Assembly (NCBI RefSeq): GCF_022921095.1
Contig: NZ_CP095053.1
Coordinates: forward strand, 3,762,501-3,826,500
Source of the DNA: Hymenobacter aerilatus
GTDB taxonomy: Bacteria > Bacteroidota > Bacteroidia > Cytophagales > Hymenobacteraceae
Length of the DNA: 64,000 bases
Direction of reading: 5' to 3'
Under the pieces are notes generated by a model. That model had not been told where the DNA came from. It did not search any database and saw nothing but the letters and a program-made list of their open reading frames with translations. Below, piece by piece: positions 42,562 through 51,370 of this stretch. Position 1 is the stretch's first letter; the number at the start of each line of letters is the position of its first letter. The translations under genes were made by a program, and so were the position numbers.

Positions 42562-42577
42562 GTTTCCTTACGGAAAC
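42562..42577. promoter_or_regulatory. Palindrome in the divergent atpZ / PorW region
   Basis: GTTTCC-TTAC-GGAAAC lies between the two divergent genes. The half-site GTTTCC also ends the tetR operator candidate at 16675-16702, but spacing and arm length differ. It may be a regulator site or chance. Confidence 0.3.
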
Positions 42578-42722
42578 TCCTGCCAGCGCGTCGGCCCATC
42601 GGCGCGGAAAATCCCGTAATTTTACCTGTCTGACGGCGTTGTGTGGAAAGTACGTGCAGTATAGCCGAACAAATTGGCTGATAGCGCACGTTTTAATTGC
42701 TCTGTACCGCGTCATTCTGCCT

Positions 42723-45716
42723 GTGCCTTTGACCACTCTGCTACCTTTCCGTCTGCCCACTGCCTTGGTTGGCTGCTTGCTATCGGGCGCACTACTCACG
42801 GCCTGTTCTTCCGAGAACCGCTCGCTGGTGGGCCATGCCTACGACAACGTAGTGGCCCGCGACAACGCGTATTTTCTGGCGCGGGAAAAGATGCGTGCCG
42901 TGGAGGCAGATCTGTACAAGGCTCGCGTGAATGACTACAACCACGTGCTGTCGTTGTTTCCTACCCCCGACGAAGCTACAGCCACGCGCCTGGCCGCTGA
43001 CCTCGACGACATCATTAAGAAGGCCTCCCTACCCATCCAGCACCGCCCCGGCAGCGACTGGACCGACGATGCCTACCTGCTGGTGGGCAAAGCGCGCTTT
43101 TATAAGATGGAGTTTGAGGATGCGGTGAAAACGTTCCGCTTCATCAATACCACCAGTCCGGACATCAATACGCGACACGCAGCCCTGATTTGGCTGATGC
43201 GCTCCTTTTTGGCAATGAAGGAGTATGAAAGTGCCGCCGCCGTTTCGTCGGTTCTAGAGCGGGAAGAAGGTACACCGGCGAATGCCAAAGACCTGTTTCT
43301 GACCCGCGCCGATTATTACTTGGCGATGAACGAGCCACAACGGGCTATCGATAACCTGGAGCGGGCGGTACCTCTGGTTGAGCCAAAGAACGAGCAGTCG
43401 CGCACGCGTTACATTCTGGCCCAACTCTATCAGCAGGCAGGCGAAAACAAAAAGTCCTATGCTGAGCTGAATCAGATTTTAAAGCGCAACCCGCCCTACG
43501 AGCTGGATTTCTACTCCAAACTGTTGCTGGGCCAGGTATCGGAGTTGGAACAAGAAGATCGGACGCGGCTGGATAAATACTTTGCCAAGCTCCTCCGCAA
43601 TCCTAATAACAAGGAGTATCGGGATAAGATCTACTACGAGATGGCGCGCCTCAATTACCGGCAGCAGCGCTACCCCGAGGCCTTGGCACTTTTACAGCAA
43701 TCGGCTAGGGCTGGGGGTAGCAACCGGGCACAGAAGGGCTACACGCAGTTGCTCGCTGGGCGTATTTATTACGACAACCTGCAGAAATACCGTGCTGCCG
43801 CGGCCTACTATGATAGTGCTGTGCAGGCCATGCCCCGCGAAGTACCCGAATATGCCGTGACGGCTGAACGCAGCGAAGTGCTGCAACAGTTTGCCCAACA
43901 GATTACTATCGTAGAAACGCAGGACAGCCTGCAAGCCTTGGCCAAGCTTTCGCCGGCGGATCTCGACACTCGCCTAAATGTCTACGCCCAAGCGGAGCTG
44001 GACACGCGGCGCGAGGCAGAAGTACGCGCCAAACGGGCAGCGGAAGCACAGAACAGACTGCAAACAGCTACTGGCCTTAGTCCTGAGCGGTCTGGCAATG
44101 TAGGCACCGACCCTGATTTATTTGCCAGTACTAGCACTGGCGCGGGCTGGTATTTCGACAACCCTACTTCCATGAGTACTGCCCGTGCCGATTTCTTGCG
44201 GAAGTGGGGCAACCGACCATTGCAAGACAACTGGCGCATTGTAACGCAAGCCAGCAACGCTCCTGTGAATGACCAAAACGGGGGCGCACCGGCTGCAGCA
44301 GTAGTTGCGGGCACCGCTACCGTTGTGAATGGTGCTCAATTGGGCGCAGCACCAACAGCCGCGCCTACCCCAGAAGCTCAGTTGCAAACGCTGGTAACGC
44401 AATACCGCCAGAGCATTCCGCTCACCGAGCCGCAATTGCAAACCTCACAGTTGCAGGTAGAGGAAGCTTTGTTCGCGCTGGGAGCCATTTACCGCTTGCA
44501 GTTGCAGGAGCCCACTAGCGCTATCGAAACTTACGAACAACTACTAACACGCTTCCCAACTACCAAGCACGCACCCGAGGCATACTACAGCCTATATCTA
44601 TTATATAAAGATCAGAAAGACCAAAAGGCCGAGGTATACGCGAAGAAGCTGCAGGCGCAGTTCCCCAATTCATCGTATGCCAAGTTGGTAGCAGATCCGG
44701 AATATTTGCGGCGTGTATCTGTCACCAATGAGAAAATGGGGGTGCAGCTAGACTCCGCATTTGCGCAGTATAAGCGGCAAGCTTTCGTGCAAGCGTCAGC
44801 TACTCTAGCTCAGGCCCGCAAACAGTATCCCGACACCGACCTCAACGACCGGGCAGCTTACCTGAACACGTTGCTCACCATCCGGACTCAAACGCCACCT
44901 ACCGCCAAAGCAGCGGTGGAAAAGTTCATCAAGGATTACCCGGAAAGTCCGCTGGTAAGTGAAGCTACTACTTTGCAGGCATCGTATCAGAAGTATGAGG
45001 CGGGACAGCTACCGGGCGCACTAGCCAGCACCGACAAGCCAATTGTTTCTAATTTCAGGCCTGGCGAGGTAGATACCAGACCACGAGCGTACTACCAGGC
45101 CAAAGTACCCGTGGCGCCGGTAGAGGTGTACCGACCAGAGCGCCCGGCACCTACACCAGCGCCTGCGACAGTGCCTACCTCAGCTGCTACTCCTGCCTTA
45201 CCAACTGGTACCTCCAATCCTGTACCAGCCCCGTCATCATCAGTACCTACGCCAGTCCCCGGTCAAGCATCTACCCCAGGTACTGTGGCGCCTCCTACTG
45301 CCGGCACTACTCCTGCGACTACGGCAGCAGAGCCGGTCAAACCGGCTACCCCCTATAGTGTTGCCCCTGCTTCTACGCACGCTATAGCATTGGTTTTTTC
45401 AGCCGATGCTACCCTACTCTCGGAGCTACCCAAACAGCTAGAGGCGTACAACGGCCGTTTCTACCGCGCCAAAAATCTAGTGGTGCAGTCTGAAGCACTG
45501 GGCAATGCACAGGTATTGGTGGTTGTGAACAGCTTGCCTACCCTGAAGGAAGCTCAGAGCTACGCACTTAAACTACGCGGCCCGCAGTCCCCCTTAAGCA
45601 AGTTGCGCGGCGCAGGCTACCAGACTGTTGTGATTAGCACAGAAAACCTGCCACTGCTGCGCCAAACCAAGAACCTGGATGAATACCAGCAGTTTTACGA
45701 CAACAATTTCCGCTAA
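42723..45716 (+). CDS. TPR lipoprotein of type IX secretion, PorW/SprE-like
   Basis: About 997 residues from a GTG at 42723 (a TTG at 42729 is also possible; no ATG). Lipoprotein signal PTALVGCLLSGALLTACSSEN, then the PorW/SprE N-terminal pattern: HAYDNVVARDNAYFLAREKM, LSLFPTPDEA, HRPGSDWTDDAYLLVGKARFYK. Many TPR helices cover about 90-770 (e.g. AIDNLERAVPLVEPKNEQSRTRYILAQLYQQAG). A Pro/Thr-rich linker (about 800-890) leads to a C-terminal HAIALVFSADATLL...VVISTENLPLLRQTKNLDEYQQFYDNNF domain. PorW bridges the PorK/N ring to the translocon in P. gingivalis; the other core genes are 8 kb downstream in this window. It is divergent from atpZ. Confidence 0.85.
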   Translation: MPLTTLLPFRLPTALVGCLLSGALLTACSSENRSLVGHAYDNVVARDNAYFLAREKMRAVEADLYKARVNDYNHVLSLFPTPDEATATRLAADLDDIIKKASLPIQHRPGSDWTDDAYLLVGKARFYKMEFEDAVKTFRFINTTSPDINTRHAALIWLMRSFLAMKEYESAAAVSSVLEREEGTPANAKDLFLTRADYYLAMNEPQRAIDNLERAVPLVEPKNEQSRTRYILAQLYQQAGENKKSYAELNQILKRNPPYELDFYSKLLLGQVSELEQEDRTRLDKYFAKLLRNPNNKEYRDKIYYEMARLNYRQQRYPEALALLQQSARAGGSNRAQKGYTQLLAGRIYYDNLQKYRAAAAYYDSAVQAMPREVPEYAVTAERSEVLQQFAQQITIVETQDSLQALAKLSPADLDTRLNVYAQAELDTRREAEVRAKRAAEAQNRLQTATGLSPERSGNVGTDPDLFASTSTGAGWYFDNPTSMSTARADFLRKWGNRPLQDNWRIVTQASNAPVNDQNGGAPAAAVVAGTATVVNGAQLGAAPTAAPTPEAQLQTLVTQYRQSIPLTEPQLQTSQLQVEEALFALGAIYRLQLQEPTSAIETYEQLLTRFPTTKHAPEAYYSLYLLYKDQKDQKAEVYAKKLQAQFPNSSYAKLVADPEYLRRVSVTNEKMGVQLDSAFAQYKRQAFVQASATLAQARKQYPDTDLNDRAAYLNTLLTIRTQTPPTAKAAVEKFIKDYPESPLVSEATTLQASYQKYEAGQLPGALASTDKPIVSNFRPGEVDTRPRAYYQAKVPVAPVEVYRPERPAPTPAPATVPTSAATPALPTGTSNPVPAPSSSVPTPVPGQASTPGTVAPPTAGTTPATTAAEPVKPATPYSVAPASTHAIALVFSADATLLSELPKQLEAYNGRFYRAKNLVVQSEALGNAQVLVVVNSLPTLKEAQSYALKLRGPQSPLSKLRGAGYQTVVISTENLPLLRQTKNLDEYQQFYDNNFR

Positions 45717-45845
45717 TTTTGAATGAAGTTTTACAGGAAGCGCTCCGTTAATCTGTTGCCGTTTTCCATCTGTAAATCAGCTATTTGAAAAGCTTGTGAT
45801 TTACTTTTTAATGCTTCATTATTAATTCCTAATTCTGTTTCTCCC

Positions 45846-48185
45846 ATGGCCTACCCTGCCACGAAGAATAAACCATCCTCGCGCAAACCCCAACGGAGCC
45901 ACCGCTTTCAGGGCATTACCCGGACGCTGTGGGTACTGTTTGGGGGCGGGCTGGCGTTGTTTGTTCTGTACGTTTGGGCTGTCAGCGTCAATTTCCTGAA
46001 CCTGTTTGGGCGCATGCCTAACCTGAAAACGCTGGAAAACCCTAGAAGCGAACTGGCCTCCGAAATCTACTCGGCCGATGGCGCGCTGATGGGCAAGTAT
46101 TTCCGCGAAAACCGCACTCCCGCCGAATACAAAGACCTACCCCAGAATCTGATTGACGCCCTCATTGCTACTGAAGATGTACGCTTTGAGGCCCATTCAG
46201 GTATCGACCTGAAAGCCATGGGCCGTGTGGCAAGCGGTATTCTCACGGGTAGCAAAGGCGGCGGCGGCTCTACCCTTACACAGCAATTGGCCAAGCTTCT
46301 GTTTCGCACCCGCGAGGATTTGAACGATGGTCTGTTGAACGACACGAAGGGCCTGCGCGTGCTTATTGTGAAAACGAAGGAGTGGATTATGGCCGTGCGC
46401 CTGGAGCGCAACTACACCAAGCGCGAAATCCTGCGCATGTACCTCAACCAAGCTGAATTTGGCTCGAATGCTTTCGGGATTAACGTAGCGGCAAAAACCT
46501 TTTTCAATAAGAAGCCCAAGGATTTGAAATTGGAAGAGTCGGCTTTGCTGGCGGGCTTGGTGAACGGGCCTTCTTGGTTTAATCCGGTGCGCAACCCAGA
46601 GCGCTCCAAGCGCCGGCGAGACTGGGTGCTCGGTCAGATGCAAAAGTATGGTTACATCTCAGAGCCTGAGTATTCGAAGGCCGTGGCCACCAACATCAAG
46701 CTGAACTACAGCGTTGAGAATCAGAACAAAGGCATTGCGCCGTATTTCCGTACGGAGCTGGGCAAGCAGCTCTTGCAGTGGGCCCGCGAAACCGACCACG
46801 ACCTGTACGCCGATGGCCTGAAAATTTATACGACTATCGACTCGCGTATGCAGAAATACGCTGAGCAGGCCGTGGCCGAACACATGACGCAGCAGCAGAA
46901 GCTGTTTGACCGAGTGTGGAAAGGCCAGCAGCCCTGGCGCGATGAGAACGGCCGCATCATTCCAAACTTCCTGCAAACTGCTATCAAACGCACTGGCCGC
47001 TACCGCTCGCTCAATAACCGCTTTGAGGGCAACAAGGATTCCATCAACTACTACCTGCGTAAGAAGTACAAGATGACGGTCTTTACATGGCAGGGTGAAA
47101 AGGAAGTAACCATGTCGCCGATGGACTCGCTGGCGTATTACAAGCGTTTCCTACAGACCGGCTTTATGGCCATGAACCCGCTGAACGGGCAGATCCGGGC
47201 GTGGGTGGGCGGCAACGATTTCCGCTATTTCAAGTACGACCACGTGAAGCAGGGTATGCGCCAGCCAGGCTCTACCTTCAAGCCCTTCGTGTATCTGGCA
47301 GCCATCGACCAGGGCTACTCACCCTGCTACCAAGTGGCCGACGTACCCGTTACTTTCCCTGCCGAGGCTGGACGTCCCGCTTACACGCCTAGGAACTTTG
47401 AAGGCAAATACTCTGGCCAGATGTATACCATTCGGCAGGCACTGGCGCGGTCGATGAACTCTATTACCGCTTTCTTGGTGCAGAAGGTAGGCCCACAGAC
47501 AGTGGTAGAATACGCCAAACGACTAGGCATTACGTCTCCCATCGAAGCAGTGCCAGCCGTGGGTTTTGGATCTAGCGATGTGAGCGTATTTGAGTTGTGC
47601 GGCGCCTACGGCACGTTCGTCAACAAGGGTGTGTGGACAGCTCCTATGATGGTAACGCGGATTGAGGACAAGAATGGCAACACGCTGATTGAGTTTGTGC
47701 CCCAAACCCGTACGCCCATCAGTGAAGAAACCGCCTACCTGATGACGTATATGCTACAGTCCTCTACCACGGAGCGCGGTGGCACTAGCACCATCCTGAA
47801 AACTGGCTTCAAATTTCCCTACGAAATGGGCGCTAAAACCGGCACCACCAGTAACTATTCCGATGGTTGGTTTATGGGTATTACGCCCGATTTGGTGTGT
47901 GGTATGTGGGTAGGCGGCGAGGACCGCAGCATCCACTTCCGCTCTGGCCGCGATGGCCAGGGCGCCCGCATGGCCCTACCCCTCTATGGCTTGTTTATGA
48001 AGAAGGTGTATGCCGATAACAAGAATATCGGCATCAGCACCGGCCCATTTCCGAAACCAGCTAAGCCGTTAACGGTAGAAATTGATTGCAGCCGTTACTA
48101 TGGTGCCGGTCAGCGCGATACGATTCCGGATGACCAGAAGCTTAATCAGGTGAAACTGGAAGATATTCGCAATCAGGATATCTAA
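45846..48185 (+). CDS. Penicillin-binding protein 1A (bifunctional transglycosylase/transpeptidase)
   Basis: 779 residues. Class A PBP: cytoplasmic basic tail, one helix (about 27-50), GT51 domain with EDVRFEAHSGID and RNYTKREILRMYLNQAEFG (catalytic Glu residues), then a transpeptidase domain with the active SxxK in PGSTFKPFVYL (about residue 475), SxN in SMNSITAF (about 536) and KTG in GAKTGTTSNYSDGWFMG (about 663). It polymerises and cross-links peptidoglycan at the inner membrane. The ATG at 45846 follows a 129-base gap after the PorW-like gene. A palindromic repeat follows its stop. Confidence 0.95.
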   Translation: MAYPATKNKPSSRKPQRSHRFQGITRTLWVLFGGGLALFVLYVWAVSVNFLNLFGRMPNLKTLENPRSELASEIYSADGALMGKYFRENRTPAEYKDLPQNLIDALIATEDVRFEAHSGIDLKAMGRVASGILTGSKGGGGSTLTQQLAKLLFRTREDLNDGLLNDTKGLRVLIVKTKEWIMAVRLERNYTKREILRMYLNQAEFGSNAFGINVAAKTFFNKKPKDLKLEESALLAGLVNGPSWFNPVRNPERSKRRRDWVLGQMQKYGYISEPEYSKAVATNIKLNYSVENQNKGIAPYFRTELGKQLLQWARETDHDLYADGLKIYTTIDSRMQKYAEQAVAEHMTQQQKLFDRVWKGQQPWRDENGRIIPNFLQTAIKRTGRYRSLNNRFEGNKDSINYYLRKKYKMTVFTWQGEKEVTMSPMDSLAYYKRFLQTGFMAMNPLNGQIRAWVGGNDFRYFKYDHVKQGMRQPGSTFKPFVYLAAIDQGYSPCYQVADVPVTFPAEAGRPAYTPRNFEGKYSGQMYTIRQALARSMNSITAFLVQKVGPQTVVEYAKRLGITSPIEAVPAVGFGSSDVSVFELCGAYGTFVNKGVWTAPMMVTRIEDKNGNTLIEFVPQTRTPISEETAYLMTYMLQSSTTERGGTSTILKTGFKFPYEMGAKTGTTSNYSDGWFMGITPDLVCGMWVGGEDRSIHFRSGRDGQGARMALPLYGLFMKKVYADNKNIGISTGPFPKPAKPLTVEIDCSRYYGAGQRDTIPDDQKLNQVKLEDIRNQDI

Positions 48186-48202
48186 GGTATATAGGTCAGG
48201 GA

Positions 48203-48310
48203 ATGTGTCATCCTGAGCAGTGCGAAGGACCTTATCACGTGTGAACAACGGGTGTAACAACGACTCGTTTTACCTTGGTAAAGTCCTTCGCTCTGCTAAG
48301 GATGGCACAT
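48203..48310. repeat. Long-stem palindromic intergenic repeat, copy 4 of 4 (diverged)
   Basis: 34-base arms, 48203-48236 and 48277-48310, with about five mismatches. They carry GTCATCCTGAGC and GAAGGACCTT, and the loop carries AACGACTCGTT. It begins 17 bases after the PBP1A stop. Confidence 0.88.
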
Positions 48311-48367
48311 TTTTGCATTTCTAACACCTGCGCACTAACCACCGCTTATTTAGTAGAAATACTACGC

Positions 48368-48418
48368 TGCGGAAATTCCTCACTGAACCTCTGTGTTCTA
48401 CCTCTGCGTATTTCCGCA
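48368..48418. repeat. Inverted TGCGGAAAT pair with CTCTGTG-type repeat upstream of uvrC
   Basis: TGCGGAAAT (48368-48376) and ATTTCCGCA (48410-48418) enclose CCTCTGTGTTCTACCTCTGCG, two similar short units. It resembles short intergenic CTCTGTG repeats and lies in the uvrC leader, directly after palindrome copy 4. Confidence 0.5.
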
Positions 48419-48439
48419 AAGAACTCATTTGTCTATTCT

Positions 48440-50254
48440 ATGGCCGCCAACGCCCACCTGCAAGAACAAATCCGCCACTTGCCGCATCGTCCTGGTATCT
48501 ACAAATACTTTGATGACGAGGGCATTATCTATGTTGGCAAAGCAGTGGACATCCGTAAGCGGGTGAGCAGCTATTTTACCAAGCAGGACCACAACAAGAA
48601 AACGCAGCAGCTGGTCAAAAACATCAAGCGCATTGAGTTCACGATTGTGGACAATGAGTCGGAGGCGTTTTTGCTGGAAAACAATCTCATCAAACAGCAT
48701 CAGCCCAAATACAATATTCTGCTGAAGGACGGCAAGACATATCCCTACCTGCTACTGACCAATGAGCGGTTTCCGCGCCTCATCCCTACCCGCAACAAGA
48801 AGCCAGGCGATGGTCGCTACTATGGTCCATATGCCAACTTGACGGCCATGAACGTGGTGCTAGAGTTGATTAGGGCGCTCTACCCGCTGCGCACTTGCAC
48901 TTATAACTTGTCGCCCCAGAATATAGAGGCTGGCAAATTTAAAGTTTGCTTGGAGTATCACTTGGGCAACTGCAAAGGCCCCTGCGAAGGCTTGCAGGAC
49001 GAGGAAACGTACAACCAATACATCGCGCAGATCCGAAATATTCTCAGCGGCAACCTGACAGTAGCACGTGCCTATTTCCGCGAAAAGATGACGGCGGCGG
49101 CGCAAGAACAGCAGTATGAGTTGGCGCACCAGTTCAAGCAGAAGTTAGATAAGCTTGAAGAATTTCAGGCCAAATCGACGGTAGTAAATGCGTCCTTGTC
49201 AAACATCGACGTATTCAGCATTGCCTCCAACGAAAAGTCGGCGTTTATCAACTACCTCAAGGTGATGAACGGCTCCATTATTCTGACGCAATCATTGGAG
49301 GTCGTGAAGAAGCTGGATGAGTCGGATGCAGATATTCTGGCACCGTTAGTTATGCAGATGCGTGAGGAGTTCGAGAGCCAATCCAAAGAAATCCTAACCA
49401 ACGTTCCCCTTCCCGATTTGCCTCTACCTGGCGTATCAGTAGCGCAGCCCCAAATTGGCGACAAGCGCAAACTGTTGGAGCTTAGCATCAAAAACGTGCT
49501 CTATCTGCGTAAGGAAAAGGAAAGCATGAACGATCGTTCGAAAGATCTGAACGAGGTGCGCATCATGGAAACTATCAAGAAGGATTTACGTCTCACGGAG
49601 CTACCCAAGCACATCGAATGCTTCGACAACTCCAACTTTCAGGGCGATAATCCGGTGGCAGCCATGGTATGCTTTCGCAATGCCAAGCCCAGCAAGAAAG
49701 ACTACCGTCATTACCACATCAAAACGGTAGTTGGCCCCAACGACTTCGATTCGATGTATGAAGTCGTAACGCGTCGCTACCGCCGTTTAGTAGACGAAGG
49801 CGCCAGCCTACCCCAGCTCGTCATTGTAGACGGTGGTAAAGGTCAGCTTAGTATGGCTGTTAAAGCCTTGAAAGACCTGAATCTGTGGGGGCAGATGGCC
49901 GTCATCGGTATTGCTAAGCGCTTAGAGGAAATCTATGTCCCCAACGACCCCCTACCCCTATACATTGATAAGAAGAGCGAGTCATTGCGCTTATTTCAAC
50001 GCATGCGCGACGAGGTACACCGCTTCGGCATCACCTTCCACCGCAGCCGCCGTGACGCTGCTACCCTCAAGACAGAGCTTACCGACGTAAAGGGCCTGGG
50101 GCCAATTACAGCAGACAAGCTACTTTCAAAATTTAAATCTGTTAAAAAGATTAAAGAACTCACTGAAAATGAACTAATAGCAGAGGTAGGAAAAGCTAAG
50201 ACTAAAGTATTGCTTACTTATTTCGCAGCGCAGGAATCTGCTACGTCAGAATAG
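48440..50254 (+). CDS. uvrC: Excinuclease ABC subunit C
   Basis: 604 residues from the ATG at 48440. Makes both incisions in nucleotide excision repair after UvrA/B. N-terminal GIY-YIG nuclease: RPGIYKYFDDEGIIYVGKAVDIRKRVSSYF and NESEAFLLENNLIKQHQPKYN. Central UVR segment (about 205-240, AQEQQYELAHQFKQKL). RNase-H-like nuclease: IECFDNSNFQGDNPVAAMVCF and LVIVDGGKGQLSMA, then the tandem HhH tail LTDVKGLGPITADKLLSKF. The cysteine-rich region includes CLEYHLGNCKGPCEG. The frame is open upstream to 48275 but that part covers the palindromic repeat. Confidence 0.97.
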   Translation: MAANAHLQEQIRHLPHRPGIYKYFDDEGIIYVGKAVDIRKRVSSYFTKQDHNKKTQQLVKNIKRIEFTIVDNESEAFLLENNLIKQHQPKYNILLKDGKTYPYLLLTNERFPRLIPTRNKKPGDGRYYGPYANLTAMNVVLELIRALYPLRTCTYNLSPQNIEAGKFKVCLEYHLGNCKGPCEGLQDEETYNQYIAQIRNILSGNLTVARAYFREKMTAAAQEQQYELAHQFKQKLDKLEEFQAKSTVVNASLSNIDVFSIASNEKSAFINYLKVMNGSIILTQSLEVVKKLDESDADILAPLVMQMREEFESQSKEILTNVPLPDLPLPGVSVAQPQIGDKRKLLELSIKNVLYLRKEKESMNDRSKDLNEVRIMETIKKDLRLTELPKHIECFDNSNFQGDNPVAAMVCFRNAKPSKKDYRHYHIKTVVGPNDFDSMYEVVTRRYRRLVDEGASLPQLVIVDGGKGQLSMAVKALKDLNLWGQMAVIGIAKRLEEIYVPNDPLPLYIDKKSESLRLFQRMRDEVHRFGITFHRSRRDAATLKTELTDVKGLGPITADKLLSKFKSVKKIKELTENELIAEVGKAKTKVLLTYFAAQESATSE

Positions 50255-50283
50255 CTTCTTTAATTGATGTATCATATATACGC

Positions 50284-50316
50284 AAAAAGCCCCAACCAGC
50301 AACTGGTTAGGGCTTT
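50284..50316. terminator. Bidirectional terminator between uvrC and gldN
   Basis: AAAGCCCCAACCAG / CTGGTTAGGGCTTT with a three-base loop and A/T-rich flanks on both sides, between convergent genes. Confidence 0.88.
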
Positions 50317-50381
50317 CACATAGTCAACTGCTTAATTATGAAATCTGCGTAATCCGTTAGAATACGAGCTAATTCGTGGCC

Positions 50382-51323
50382 CTAGAAGCTCCACAGGTTA
50401 TACTCATACTCGATTAGGTCAGCTGCGGCTTGCTGCGAGGCCAGAATACCTTGCTGCTGCCCACCGTAGATTTCGTCGAGGCGCGCATTGTTTGGGTTCG
50501 ACACACGCACGATGTACGAGTTGAACAACCATAACTCAAACGCGTCAGCTAGGTTCTTGTGTTGGGCGTCGTTCTGGGGATTAAACCAGATGGCACTAGC
50601 AGGATTGTTACGGAATACTCGCACCAAGTCACTATACTTGAACGTACCAATTGGCTTCTCGATTCCCGATGCGTTGGAAGGCAGTGTAGATGGAACTACT
50701 AGTGTAATAGACTTGATGTCATGATACATCCGCGACCGTTTCTTATCGAAGATCATATCTTCCCTTAACTCCATTTGGTATAGGTCTTTGGGACGATACT
50801 CGTAGCTGGGTGGAGCAGCAGGTTTTGGTGGGGCAGCAGCTACCTTTTTGGTAGTTTTCGCGCCCTTTTTAGTGCTCTTCTTAGCGGGAGCACCCCAACC
50901 ATCACCACTAGCGCTTCCCCAACCGTCGTCGCTTCCACCACCTAAATCAGCATCTGTGAAGCCAGCAGCTTTCTCAGCATCCGTGAGACCTTGCGTTTCT
51001 TCTACGTAAGAAGCATTTGCCTGTACTTGAGCTGGTGTTAACGTACGAGTTAAGGAATCGTTGGCATATGCTTGTAGTTCACCACGCTTCACTGCATCTA
51101 AGATAACCCGGCTAATTTCCTTACCCTCGGCAAACATCGGCTTGTTCTGCTTCTCCCGCAGGTCGACAGCGCGCCAGATAGTTTTGCTGAACATGATATC
51201 CGAATTCGGAATCGGACGGTACGAGCCATTGCTGCTCGCGGTAGTAGCTTGTTCCTGTGCCGAAGCTGCTACCGACAGCGTGAGGCCTGCTGCCAGGGCA
51301 GCCAAGGAGAGAATCTTGTTCAT
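50382..51323 (-). CDS. gldN: Gliding motility / type IX secretion protein GldN (PorN)
   Basis: 313 residues. Signal peptide MNKILSLAALAAGLTLSVAASAQ, then the GldN core: RPIPNSDIMFSKTIWRAVDLREKQNKPMF, SRVILDAVKRGELQAYANDSL, a Lys/Ala/Pro-rich variable linker (about 150-175, KKSTKKGAKTTKKVAAAPPK), then LYQMELREDMIFDKKRSRMYHDIKSITLV and NPASAIWFNPQNDAQHKNLADAFELWLFNSYIVRVSNP. GldN/PorN forms the periplasmic ring with GldK and docks on GldM. It is the last gene of the porP-gldK-gldL-gldM-gldN run, 47 bases after gldM. Confidence 0.95.
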   Translation of the reverse strand: MNKILSLAALAAGLTLSVAASAQEQATTASSNGSYRPIPNSDIMFSKTIWRAVDLREKQNKPMFAEGKEISRVILDAVKRGELQAYANDSLTRTLTPAQVQANASYVEETQGLTDAEKAAGFTDADLGGGSDDGWGSASGDGWGAPAKKSTKKGAKTTKKVAAAPPKPAAPPSYEYRPKDLYQMELREDMIFDKKRSRMYHDIKSITLVVPSTLPSNASGIEKPIGTFKYSDLVRVFRNNPASAIWFNPQNDAQHKNLADAFELWLFNSYIVRVSNPNNARLDEIYGGQQQGILASQQAAADLIEYEYNLWSF

Positions 51324-51370
51324 ACCGTAGTAATCAGTAAATCGCCGCGTTTCGTTCAGTTAGCAAACGC

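Noticed and set aside
42723..45716. Reading the TPR lipoprotein as a generic TPR protein
   Set aside because: The lipoprotein signal, the N-terminal HRPGSDWTDDAYLL block and the C-terminal NLDEYQQFYDNNF domain fit PorW/SprE better, although a profile search would be decisive.
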